A DNA stretch of 6,968 bases, taken from NCBI GenBank assembly GCA_028285025.1, contig JANQQH010000272.1:1-6968 (forward strand), in the 5' to 3' direction. A program made the position numbers and the translations under genes. Every line of letters begins with the position of its first letter. Positions within the stretch are counted from its first letter, which is position 1. Positions 1 to 5,709 of the stretch are shown piece by piece. Below the pieces are notes generated by a model that worked only from the letters and a program-made list of their open reading frames with translations, was not told where the DNA came from and did no database searches. Source of the stretch: Hyphomicrobiaceae bacterium (GTDB lineage Bacteria > Pseudomonadota > Alphaproteobacteria > Rhizobiales > HXMU1428-3).

Positions 1-329
1 TTAACTCTCTTGATGGGGAGCCGGTGAAAAAACTGGTGGACGAGCGCCCCTATTTTGGCTTTACGCGTATTCCGCGCGGGACATATTCAACCGTTAACGA
101 GGATGTGGTGACGTTTGGGGTGATGGCGACTTTGGTGACGCGGGCTGACCAACCAGACGATGTTGTTTACGCTTTGGTCAAGTCTGTGTTTGAAGGGCTG
201 GAAGATATGAAGCGCTATCACCCGGTGTTTAAAACGCTTGAAGCTAAGTTAATGATTTCTAATGGCCTTTCTGCACCTCTTCATCCTGGGGCTGTGAGAT
301 ATTACAAAGAGCAAGGGTGGGTCAAGTAA
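1..329 (+). CDS. TAXI-family TRAP transporter solute receptor, C-terminal part (5' end outside window)
   Basis: This is the periplasmic substrate-binding subunit of a TAXI-type TRAP transporter, which hands its ligand to a membrane permease driven by an ion gradient. The reading frame is open from base 3 to a TAA at 327-329, giving 108 visible residues. Upstream codons (N-S-L-D-G-E-P-V-K-K) continue without a break, so the GTG at 24 is an internal valine and not a start. Family-like features are a mature-domain stretch with VTFGVMATLVTR and, near the C-terminus, HPGAVRYYKEQGW, the usual ending of TAXI receptors. The next gene on the same strand is the fused TRAP permease at 506, so the two form a receptor-permease pair. 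Ligand cannot be told from the sequence; TAXI systems are often linked to C4-dicarboxylates or amino acids such as glutamate. A long hairpin separates the two genes. Confidence 0.9.
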   Translation, partial: NSLDGEPVKKLVDERPYFGFTRIPRGTYSTVNEDVVTFGVMATLVTRADQPDDVVYALVKSVFEGLEDMKRYHPVFKTLEAKLMISNGLSAPLHPGAVRYYKEQGWVK

Positions 330-341
330 GAGGGAAATTTG

Positions 342-486
342 TTCGATTCTGACTCCCCTTAACTTCCATGATAAGACTTTCGCACTTTAAAACCCCATGT
401 CAAGGGTTGCACAAGCTCTAACGAGCCCTTGACATGGGGGTTTAAAATGCAAAAATCTCACCATGGAATGTAAGGGGAAAATCAAA
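342..486. repeat. Long imperfect inverted repeat (hairpin) between the TRAP receptor and permease genes
   Basis: Bases 355-406 pair with 426-477 without any gap (pairing positions sum to 832): 44 of 52 positions are Watson-Crick. The inner 14 bp (393-406 with 426-439) are perfect, and the loop is 407-425. After a 4-base bulge (351-354), 342-350 pairs with 478-486 at 7 of 9 positions. Seven of the ten mismatches are A-C, which become G-U wobbles if the minus strand is transcribed. The element begins 13 bases after the receptor stop and ends 19 bases before the permease ATG. It has no U-run typical of an intrinsic terminator. Possible roles are a processing or stability hairpin that lets the receptor be made in excess of the permease, a MITE-like palindromic element, or a minus-strand structured RNA. 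The structure is certain; the role is not. Confidence 0.88.
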
Positions 487-495
487 GGTTACTTT

Positions 496-500
496 GGGAG
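496..500 (+). promoter_or_regulatory. Ribosome binding site fixing the permease start
   Basis: GGGAG lies 5 bases before the ATG at 506. An in-frame TTG at 494 would put this site inside the coding region and has only a distant purine run (about 472-480) ahead of it, so ATG 506 is chosen. Confidence 0.7.
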
Positions 501-505
501 AATTT

Positions 506-2863
506 ATGAGTGGGAGTGAGGGGGCTGTTGAGGCAGCTTTAAAGCGTGAGCAGGGGGATTTTCAGCTCATTCGCCCTTTTGGGATTGTTGTGGCTAGCCT
601 TGCGTTTGTGTGGGCTTTGTTTCAGCTATGGATTGCCTCTCCTCTTCCCTTTGTTTTGGAAACGGGTTTGCCAACTGGCATTTCTGTGCGCGGTATTCAT
701 CTTGCCTTTGCTTTGGCGCTTTGTTTTTTGTGCTTTGCACCGCTTACCTTGCCCGGCGGGGGGCAAAGGCCATCGGTTTTCTCTCTAATTCTTGGGGTCC
801 TGGCGGTCAGTGCGGCGCTTTACGTCTGGTTTAATTATGACGCGATAGCTAGCCGGGCTGGTTTAATTGCTCGTTGGGAAGTTTTTGGGGTTTCCGTTCC
901 TTATGAAGCGGTGATTGGCTGGGTTGGTTTGGCGCTGTTGCTAGAAGCGACAAGACGGGCTGTGGGTTTGCCGCTTGCCATCGTTGCGTTTGTGTTTTTG
1001 CTTTATTCGTATTTCGGGCCCTATATGCCGGATCTTATTTCGCACAAAGGGGTCTCGCTTACCGGGCTTGCCAATTATCAATGGCTTACAGATCAGGGCG
1101 TGTTCGGCATTCCGATTGATGTGGCGGTGCGGTTTATCTTTTTGTTTGTGGTGTTTGGGGCGTTGCTGGACCGGGCAGGCGCCGGGCAATTTTTTATGGA
1201 TTTGGCGCTTGCCTTGGTGGGGCGCTATCGCGGCGGGCCTGCGAAAGCGGCGGTGCTTGCCTCTGGCATGACAGGGATGGTCTCTGGCTCTTCCATTGCC
1301 AATACGGTGACCACAGGCACGTTCACCATCCCCTTAATGAAACGAACCGGCCTTTCGCCAGAGCGGGCAGGGGCGATTGAGGTTGCCGCTTCGGTAAACG
1401 GCCAGATCATGCCACCGATTATGGGGGCAGCTGCCTTTGTCATGGCTGAGCTGTTGGCCATTAGCTATTTCGATGTGATCACCCATGCGTTTATACCGGC
1501 GGTTATTTCCTATATTGCCTTGTTTTATATTGCTGATTTGGAAGCTCAAAAACTGGGGTTAAAACCAGCTGTCAAAGAACGGGGTGCGGCGGCTTGGAGC
1601 TTGTTAAAGGCCCAAGGGTATTACATTTTGCCGTTGGTGGTGCTTGTTTATTTGCTGGTTGGTGCGCGCATGACAACCGGGGCGGCGGTGTTTTGGGCGA
1701 TTGTGTTTTTAATGGGCCTCTTGCTTATACGCGAGGTTTATAAGGCAGGGCGCGATTTAAAAGCTGGGGTTTTCTCAGCCGGACAGATCATTGTTGAAGG
1801 GCTTGTTCAGGGTGCCAAGAATATGGTGTCGGTGGCGATTGCTTTGGCCGCAGCCGGGATTATTGTGGGGGCTGTGGGGCAATCAGGGCTTTCAAATGCG
1901 CTATCAAGTATTGTTGAAACTTTGGCGATGGGCAATATTTATTTGTTGCTGATTTTGGTGGCGTTGCTGTGTTTGATTTTGGGCATGGGCTTGCCAACAA
2001 CGGCCAACTATCTGGTGGTGGCAACCTTGATGGTGCCGGTGATTGCCAAAGTTGGCGCCTCTGTTGGGCTGGAAATTCCGTTGATTGCGGCGCATTTGTT
2101 TGTGTTTTATTTCGGCCTTATGGCGGATGTGACGCCGCCTGTGGCGCTATCTGCCTATGCGGCGGCTGGCATTTCTAAAGGGGATCCTTTAAATACAGGC
2201 TTTACAGCCTTTTTCTATTCTATCCGCACAGCGATTTTGCCGTTCGTATTTATTTTCAATCTTGATTTGTTGTTGCTGAATGTCACGTCCTTTTGGGAAG
2301 CTTTGTTGATTTTTGTCGCGTCTTTGGCAGCCATTCTTGCCTTTACCTCACTCACCTTCAGATGGCTTATGGGGCCGCTTAACTGGCTACAAATGGGGCT
2401 GATTGGCTTAGCTTGTTTTGCGCTGCTGCGCCCTGATTTTATTATGGATAAGGTGGCTGAACCGTTTCAGCCTGTGGCGCTGGTCAAACTTGAAAAAGGT
2501 ATTGAGACATCAAGAGTTAGTTTGCAGGTAAAACAATTGCGAACCCAGCAAACACAGTGGATTTCTCTGGCTTTGCCACAAGAGCAAAAAGGGCCAGTTG
2601 ATTTTAAAGCGCTGGGTATTACGGCTGCCCCTGTAAGAGATGGGGCGTTTCGTGTGGCAACGTTAAACTTTGCAGGCGTTGCGAAAAAGGCGGGTGTTAA
2701 TTTTGGGGATGTGATTGTCGCAGCTAAAGTGCCCAATCAAGATCGGTTGTCACCTAAATGGCTTTATCTGCCAGCGCTTATGCTTTTGTTGATTATAGGC
2801 GCTTGGCAATGGAATCTTATGCAGCTAAGTCTTTTACGTCTTGGACAGAACCGTCTTCGTTAA
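506..2863 (+). CDS. TRAP transporter fused permease (DctQ-like + DctM domains) with C-terminal DUF3394 region
   Basis: This is the inner-membrane translocation subunit for the TAXI receptor encoded just upstream. It has 785 residues from ATG 506. The N-terminal part (about 20-175) has four hydrophobic segments typical of the fused DctQ-like small subunit, including [17 protein letters not shown]. The DctM-type transport core follows (about 195-590), with the conserved [12 protein letters not shown] block (residues 260-271), the [14 protein letters not shown] block, and [10 protein letters not shown] (493-502). From about 590 to the end it matches the DUF3394 region that often follows TAXI permeases: membrane segments around a soluble, PDZ-like stretch ([18 protein letters not shown], near 722-739), then a last hydrophobic helix. 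The final 15 or so residues are encoded inside the convergent gpmA gene, so this tail may be a late extension. Family assignment is secure; substrate and exact ion coupling are not visible. Confidence 0.95.
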   Translation: MSGSEGAVEAALKREQGDFQLIRPFGIVVASLAFVWALFQLWIASPLPFVLETGLPTGISVRGIHLAFALALCFLCFAPLTLPGGGQRPSVFSLILGVLAVSAALYVWFNYDAIASRAGLIARWEVFGVSVPYEAVIGWVGLALLLEATRRAVGLPLAIVAFVFLLYSYFGPYMPDLISHKGVSLTGLANYQWLTDQGVFGIPIDVAVRFIFLFVVFGALLDRAGAGQFFMDLALALVGRYRGGPAKAAVLASGMTGMVSGSSIANTVTTGTFTIPLMKRTGLSPERAGAIEVAASVNGQIMPPIMGAAAFVMAELLAISYFDVITHAFIPAVISYIALFYIADLEAQKLGLKPAVKERGAAAWSLLKAQGYYILPLVVLVYLLVGARMTTGAAVFWAIVFLMGLLLIREVYKAGRDLKAGVFSAGQIIVEGLVQGAKNMVSVAIALAAAGIIVGAVGQSGLSNALSSIVETLAMGNIYLLLILVALLCLILGMGLPTTANYLVVATLMVPVIAKVGASVGLEIPLIAAHLFVFYFGLMADVTPPVALSAYAAAGISKGDPLNTGFTAFFYSIRTAILPFVFIFNLDLLLLNVTSFWEALLIFVASLAAILAFTSLTFRWLMGPLNWLQMGLIGLACFALLRPDFIMDKVAEPFQPVALVKLEKGIETSRVSLQVKQLRTQQTQWISLALPQEQKGPVDFKALGITAAPVRDGAFRVATLNFAGVAKKAGVNFGDVIVAAKVPNQDRLSPKWLYLPALMLLLIIGAWQWNLMQLSLLRLGQNRLR

Positions 2864-3437
2864 GGCGGTAGATGATGGGCTCGCCAGTGGCAATCTCGCG
2901 CTTCATGATGTCTTCAGGCGATAAGTTTTCAAGCTGCATCACCAAAGCCCGCAAGCTGTTGCCGTGGGCTGCCACAATGATGTTTTTGCCTGCTTTGTAG
3001 TCTGGCCAGATCACTTCATTGTAGTATGGGAGCACGCGGTCTCTGGTGTCTTTTAAGCTTTCTCCACCAGGAGGGGGGATGTCATAAGACCGGCGCCAGA
3101 TATGAACTTGCGCTTCGCCCCACTTTTCACGCGCATCGTCTTTGTTTAGGCCAGCAAGGTCACCGTAATCACGCTCATTCAGGGCTTGGTCTTTGATGGT
3201 TTTCAAGCCTTCTTGGTCCAGTTCGGTTAGCATAAGATTGAGAGTGCGCTGGGCGCGGCCCAGATCGCTTGTATAGGCAATGTCGAAGCTAAGACCTTCT
3301 GCTTTGAGCCGTTTTCCTGCATCAATGGCTTCGGCAACGCCTTTTTCAGTGAGGTCCGGGTTTTTCCAGCCAGTGAAAAGGTTTTGCTTGTTCCATTCGC
3401 TTTGGCCATGTCGTACCAATACCAGGTGGTTGTCCAT
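2817..3437 (-). CDS. gpmA: 2,3-bisphosphoglycerate-dependent phosphoglycerate mutase
   Basis: Interconverts 3-phosphoglycerate and 2-phosphoglycerate in glycolysis and gluconeogenesis in the cytoplasm, through a phosphohistidine intermediate. The 206-residue protein opens with [12 protein letters not shown], placing the phospho-accepting His at residue 10. Other expected active-site residues are Arg61 in SDLGRAQRT, Glu88 in [10 protein letters not shown], and the second catalytic His158 in [10 protein letters not shown]. The length fits the short alphaproteobacterial form rather than the roughly 250-residue enterobacterial form. The frame is open back to a GTG at 3461, but the AAGGA ribosome site at 3445-3449 lies inside that extension, so ATG 3437 is the start. 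It lies 66 bases downstream of dapB on the same strand, with no clear terminator between, so it is probably the last gene of the ppa-dapB-gpmA cluster. Its last 47 bases overlap the end of the opposing permease gene. Confidence 0.96.
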   Translation of the reverse strand: MDNHLVLVRHGQSEWNKQNLFTGWKNPDLTEKGVAEAIDAGKRLKAEGLSFDIAYTSDLGRAQRTLNLMLTELDQEGLKTIKDQALNERDYGDLAGLNKDDAREKWGEAQVHIWRRSYDIPPPGGESLKDTRDRVLPYYNEVIWPDYKAGKNIIVAAHGNSLRALVMQLENLSPEDIMKREIATGEPIIYRLNEDGSVQDVKDLAA

Positions 3438-3444
3438 GATTTTT

Positions 3445-3449
3445 TCCTT
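3445..3449 (-). promoter_or_regulatory. Ribosome binding site of gpmA
   Basis: On the minus strand AAGGA sits 7 bases before the ATG at 3437. It decides this start over the in-frame GTG at 3461, which has no comparable site. Confidence 0.7.
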
Positions 3450-3503
3450 ACCAATTTGCACTTTTATGAAGCGCTTTTGTCTAGTTTCTTTATATTTTTT
3501 TGA

Positions 3504-4310
3504 TTAAAGGCTTAAAATATCAGCCATTGAATAAAGGCCAGGGGCTTTATCTTGCCCCCATAGGGCGGCTTTGACCGCGCCATTGGCGAAAATGCCGCGG
3601 TCATCAGCTTTGTGGGTTAGCTCTATACGCTCACCAGGGCCGGCAAAAATAATGGTGTGATCACCAGCAACTGAGCCGCCTCGAAGTGTTGCAAAGCCTA
3701 TGTCGCCGTCTTGGCGCGGGCCTGTGAGGCCGTCTCTGACGCGAACGGACTTTTCTTCCAGCCCAACGTTGCGCCCTTCAGCAGCAGCAGCGCCAAGCAT
3801 TAAGCTGGTGCCAGAGGGGGCATCAACTTTGTGCTTGTGATGCATTTCAACAATTTCAATGTCAAAGCTTTCATCTAATGTAGAGGCAACTTTTTTTGTC
3901 AATGCTGCCAGTAGGTTCACCCCTAAGCTCATATTGCCTGCTTTGATAATGCGCGCATGACGGCTGGCAGCCTCTAGCTTTTCTTCATCTTCTGGCGAAA
4001 AACCGGTGGTGCCAATCACATGCACGATGCGGGCTTGGGCAGAAAGCTCTGCAAATTTTAGTGTGGCCGCTGGGCTGGTGAAATCTAAAATGCCATCCAC
4101 TTTGGTGAATAGATCAATCGGGTCCTCTTGAACGGAAATCCCAAGCGCTGGTACGTTGTTAAGTGTGCCGATGTCTGTGCCGATGGCTGGTGAGCCAGGC
4201 ATTTCTGTTGCGCCTGCTATCTCAGTATCTGGATGGTTGAGGGCTGCCATGGTGAGCTCTTTGCCCATGCGGCCACTGGCCCCCATTACTGCTAATCGCA
4301 TTTTGGTCAT
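3504..4310 (-). CDS. dapB: 4-hydroxy-tetrahydrodipicolinate reductase
   Basis: NAD(P)H-dependent reduction of 4-hydroxy-tetrahydrodipicolinate to tetrahydrodipicolinate, in the diaminopimelate/lysine pathway that feeds peptidoglycan. The 268-residue protein has the full family length. The N-terminal Rossmann domain shows [12 protein letters not shown], with the dinucleotide loop at residues 10-16, followed by the conserved GTTGF (100-104). The C-terminal substrate domain carries [15 protein letters not shown] (155-169); His157 and Lys161 correspond to the catalytic His159 and Lys163 of E. coli DapB. ATG 4310 has an AAGGG ribosome site (4317-4321) six bases ahead; Met4 is a less likely alternative. 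It follows ppa by 31 bases on the same strand and precedes gpmA, so co-transcription is likely. The dapB-gpmA adjacency is, from memory, common in alphaproteobacteria. Confidence 0.97.
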   Translation of the reverse strand: MTKMRLAVMGASGRMGKELTMAALNHPDTEIAGATEMPGSPAIGTDIGTLNNVPALGISVQEDPIDLFTKVDGILDFTSPAATLKFAELSAQARIVHVIGTTGFSPEDEEKLEAASRHARIIKAGNMSLGVNLLAALTKKVASTLDESFDIEIVEMHHKHKVDAPSGTSLMLGAAAAEGRNVGLEEKSVRVRDGLTGPRQDGDIGFATLRGGSVAGDHTIIFAGPGERIELTHKADDRGIFANGAVKAALWGQDKAPGLYSMADILSL

Positions 4311-4341
4311 TGTTGGCCCTTTTGCTTGTCAGTTTGTTCTT

Positions 4342-4860
4342 TTAAGCGTCTAAAGCTGTTTGAATATAAGCCTTGGCTTCATCAGCCCCCTCAAATCCAA
4401 CAATTTCAACCCACTTTTCAGACTCAAGATCTTTATAACGCTCAAAAAAGTGAGAGATCTGGCTCAGGCGAATTTCAGGGATGTCAGTGATGGTTTTGAC
4501 ATTGTCATACATCGCTGTGACGCCGTGCGCTGGCACTGCAATGACCTTTTCGTCCATGCCGGCTTCATCTTTCATGCGCAAAATGCCAATGGGGCGGCAA
4601 TTAATAACACATCCTGGAATGAGGGGACGGTTGTTGCAAACCAATACGTCAATGGGATCACCATCATCAGACAGTGTGTGAGGGATAAACCCGTAATTAC
4701 CTGGATAGCGCATGGAGGTGTATAAAAACCGGTCAACGAACATGGTGCCTGAAGCTTTGTCCATCTCATACTTTACCGGTTCACCGCCGATTGGCACTTC
4801 AATAATCACATTAATGTCTTCAGGGGCGTTATTGCCAATCGGGATTTCATCTATCCGCAT
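4342..4860 (-). CDS. ppa: Family I soluble inorganic pyrophosphatase
   Basis: Hydrolyses pyrophosphate to two phosphates in the cytoplasm, with Mg2+, pulling biosynthetic reactions forward. From ATG 4860 the protein is 172 residues, close to the usual 175 or so. The signature DGDPIDVLV is present (Asp66, Asp68, Asp71), and the other E. coli active-site residues can be placed at +1 offset: Glu21, Lys30, Glu32, Arg44, Tyr56, Asp98, Asp103, Lys105, Tyr142 and Lys143. None is missing. The frame stays open to a possible start at 4908, but [10 protein letters not shown] at 4860 is the family's normal beginning and has an AAGGA ribosome site ahead, so the 16 extra residues are rejected. It is the first gene of the ppa-dapB-gpmA cluster; its promoter should lie in the AT-rich stretch at about 4910-5060, where I cannot pick a convincing -35/-10 pair. 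Confidence 0.97.
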   Translation of the reverse strand: MRIDEIPIGNNAPEDINVIIEVPIGGEPVKYEMDKASGTMFVDRFLYTSMRYPGNYGFIPHTLSDDGDPIDVLVCNNRPLIPGCVINCRPIGILRMKDEAGMDEKVIAVPAHGVTAMYDNVKTITDIPEIRLSQISHFFERYKDLESEKWVEIVGFEGADEAKAYIQTALDA

Positions 4861-4870
4861 TGCGATAGGG

Positions 4871-4875
4871 TCCTT
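4871..4875 (-). promoter_or_regulatory. Ribosome binding site of ppa
   Basis: On the minus strand AAGGA sits 10 bases before the ATG at 4860. It falls inside the longer open frame that starts at 4908, and so argues for the shorter protein. Confidence 0.55.
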
Positions 4876-4912
4876 ATCATGGTTGGCCGGTTGCTTGATT
4901 TTTAGCAAAAGC

Positions 4913-5056
4913 TTATGTTTTTGAAGCAGCGGCTTTGTCTTTAAGTTCTTCTTCCTTGGGTTCTAGGCCGGAGTTGGGCTGGCGACAACCCCTAATCGAT
5001 AAGAAAAATGCGATAAAAGGTCTAAATTTAAAAAAATGTTGTTAGGATTTTTTCAT
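4913..5056 (-). pseudogene. Possible remnant of a small lipoprotein gene with an in-frame stop
   Basis: On the minus strand, ATG at 5056 begins M-K-K-S, then an in-frame TAA (5044-5042). The same frame then stays open for 42 codons to a TAA at 4915-4913. The translation after the stop reads QHFFKFRPFIAFFLSIRGC, a basic n-region, a short hydrophobic core and a possible lipobox cysteine (codon 24), followed by a polar tail ending [14 protein letters not shown]. This is the layout of a small bacterial lipoprotein. Against it: Arg before the Gly-Cys is unusual for a lipobox, there is no ATG, GTG or TTG after the stop, and an open run of about 40 codons can occur by chance. The start region overlaps the start of the plus-strand gene at 5055. 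The AT-rich part of this stretch must also hold the ppa promoter. No family recognised. Confidence 0.22.
5044..5047 (+). promoter_or_regulatory. Ribosome binding site pointing to a start at 5055
   Basis: AGGA lies 7 bases before ATG 5055, an ideal spacing. The next ATG in the other frame (5075) has no purine-rich site before it. This supports a signal-peptide start in a frame different from that of the main body of the gene. Confidence 0.55.
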
Positions 5057-5450
5057 GATTAGATATTTGGTCTTATGTTTTACCCTTTTTTGTTTCCAAG
5101 CTCACATGTGAAGGCTCAATCCAAAAGCGTTTATACTGATTTGAATCTGAATTTCTGCCCTGTCATTGATCAGGCTGAGGAAGGGGATGGCGAATGGGTT
5201 GTGATGCGGTGTTCTGGTATAAACGGGATGCCGGTTGTTGTGGCTGAAGCTGATTTGCGGTTTTCGTTGGGGTATGGTGCAAATGGGCGGGTAAGCGCGG
5301 AGTTAGTCCTTTTTTAGCTTCACGGGCGATGGCAGCGAAGCTGCCGCCCTCCGCTGGGCAGCGCTAAGCGCTGACGGCCGTTCGGCCTACGTTTTTCGTC
5401 TTCAGCTGATTGATAGTTTGTCGGAGAATATCTTTTTAGATGCGGGTTAG
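5055..5450 (+). pseudogene. Frameshifted gene for a small exported protein of unknown function
   Basis: From ATG 5055 (good ribosome site) the frame encodes MIRYLVLCFTLF, a typical signal-peptide start, but it runs into a TGA after 18 codons. Reading one more T in the T6 run at 5086-5091 would join it to the next frame, giving LFPSSHVKA as the end of a signal peptide (cleavage expected after V-K-A), then QSKSVYTDLNLNFC and a body with WVVMRCSGINGMPVVVAEADLRFSLGYG, stopping at TAG 5315-5317. Beyond that stop, another frame stays open to TAG 5448-5450 (RLQLIDSLSENIFLDAG). A GC-rich hairpin block lies between these two parts. Two cysteines and the YTDLNL motif recall small secreted alphaproteobacterial hypothetical proteins; that is from memory and unverified. 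A shorter intact reading, ATG 5075 to 5317 (80 aa), is possible but has a poor start. Homopolymer sequencing errors are an alternative to true decay. Confidence 0.55.
5324..5387. repeat. GC-rich block of three consecutive hairpins, insertion-like
   Basis: Three adjacent palindromes: GGCAGC-gaa-GCTGCC (5331-5345, extendable by gggc/gccc at 5324-5327 and 5346-5349 with a bulge), CAGCGCTAAGCGCTG (5359-5373), and GGCC-gttc-GGCC (5376-5387). An alternative fold pairs CGCTG with CAGCG at 5352-5363. Bases 5321-5380 are 75% G+C, while the flanks are visibly AT-richer. The block sits between two T-runs followed by a shared CTTCA (5311-5322 and 5392-5404). This resembles a REP/BIME-like or other small palindromic repeat inserted into the exported-protein gene. 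The third hairpin has TTTTT four bases after it, but its stem is short for a terminator. Confidence 0.7.
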
Positions 5451-5457
5451 ATGCGGG
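5436..5457 (+). repeat. Perfect tandem duplication of 11 bp
   Basis: TTAGATGCGGG occurs twice with no spacer (5436-5446 and 5447-5457). Since 11 is not a multiple of three, the second copy changes frame and creates the TAG at 5448-5450. It lies between the exported-protein remnant and the nucleotidyltransferase remnant, as expected in a decaying region. Confidence 0.85.
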
Positions 5458-5467
5458 AATATTTTGA

Positions 5468-5692
5468 AAATCTTCTCCAAAACAAGCGATTGAAATGTTT
5501 CCTACCAGGGCAACTTCAATTGGGGTGCGCCCGAAAGGAGAAGTTTTGGAAATTTATGCGCCTTTTGGGTTGGAAGATTTATGGGCCTTGAAGGTGGGGC
5601 CGAATAAGGTTTTGGTTTCTCAAGCCGTTCATGAGCAAAAGATTAAACGCTGGCAGGGGCTGTGGCCAAAGCTTGAATGTCAGGCTTGGTGA
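5468..5692 (+). pseudogene. C-terminal remnant of a nucleotidyltransferase-family protein (NTP_transf_6 / DUF925-like)
   Basis: Following an in-frame TGA at 5465-5467, the frame is open for 74 residues to TGA 5690-5692. It contains QAIEMFPTRATSIGVR, EIYAPFGLEDLWALKVGPN and a Trp-rich end (RWQGLWPKL). This matches, from memory, the last third of a family of about 180-190-residue nucleotidyltransferase-like proteins, in which the phrase 'PTxATxIGVR...APFGLxDLFAM..PN' is characteristic. The similarity starts before the ATG at 5495, so that ATG is internal to the domain. The N-terminal part with the catalytic region is absent upstream: the bases before 5468 do not read as this family in any frame. 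With no ribosome site and no catalytic part, the fragment is most likely non-functional. It ends 17 bases before the 3' end of the opposing peptidase gene. Confidence 0.65.
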
Positions 5693-5709
5693 TTAGAGTT
5701 TGACGTTTA

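Noticed and set aside
24..329. A stand-alone 101-residue gene starting at GTG 24
   Set aside because: The frame is open upstream to the window edge with family-like residues, and the fragment is clearly the C-terminal part of a TAXI receptor.
429..456. Promoter with TTGACA (429-434) and AAAAAT (451-456), spacer 16, inside the hairpin
   Set aside because: The -35 match is perfect but the -10 is only 4 of 6, and TTGACA is also mirrored in the other arm as part of the palindrome, so it may simply belong to the repeat.
494..505. TTG start for the permease, adding four residues
   Set aside because: The GGGAG ribosome site would fall inside the coding sequence; ATG 506 has correct spacing.
941..1549. 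Open frames on the minus strand inside the permease gene
   Set aside because: They overlap a clearly conserved membrane protein, have no recognisable domains or ribosome sites, and are best explained as shadows of its codon pattern.
2850..2869. Intrinsic terminator between the convergent permease and gpmA genes
   Set aside because: An 8-bp stem (ACCGTCTT with AAGGCGGT, one G-U) with loop CGTT is real, but there is no T-run after it on either strand, and it lies in gpmA coding sequence.
4861..4908. A 16-residue N-terminal extension of pyrophosphatase
   Set aside because: The family's usual beginning (MRID...) is at 4860 and its ribosome site lies within the extension.
5376..5396. Intrinsic terminator formed by the third hairpin and the following T-run
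   Set aside because: The stem is only 4-5 bp and the T-run starts four bases after it; the hairpin is better explained as part of the three-palindrome block.
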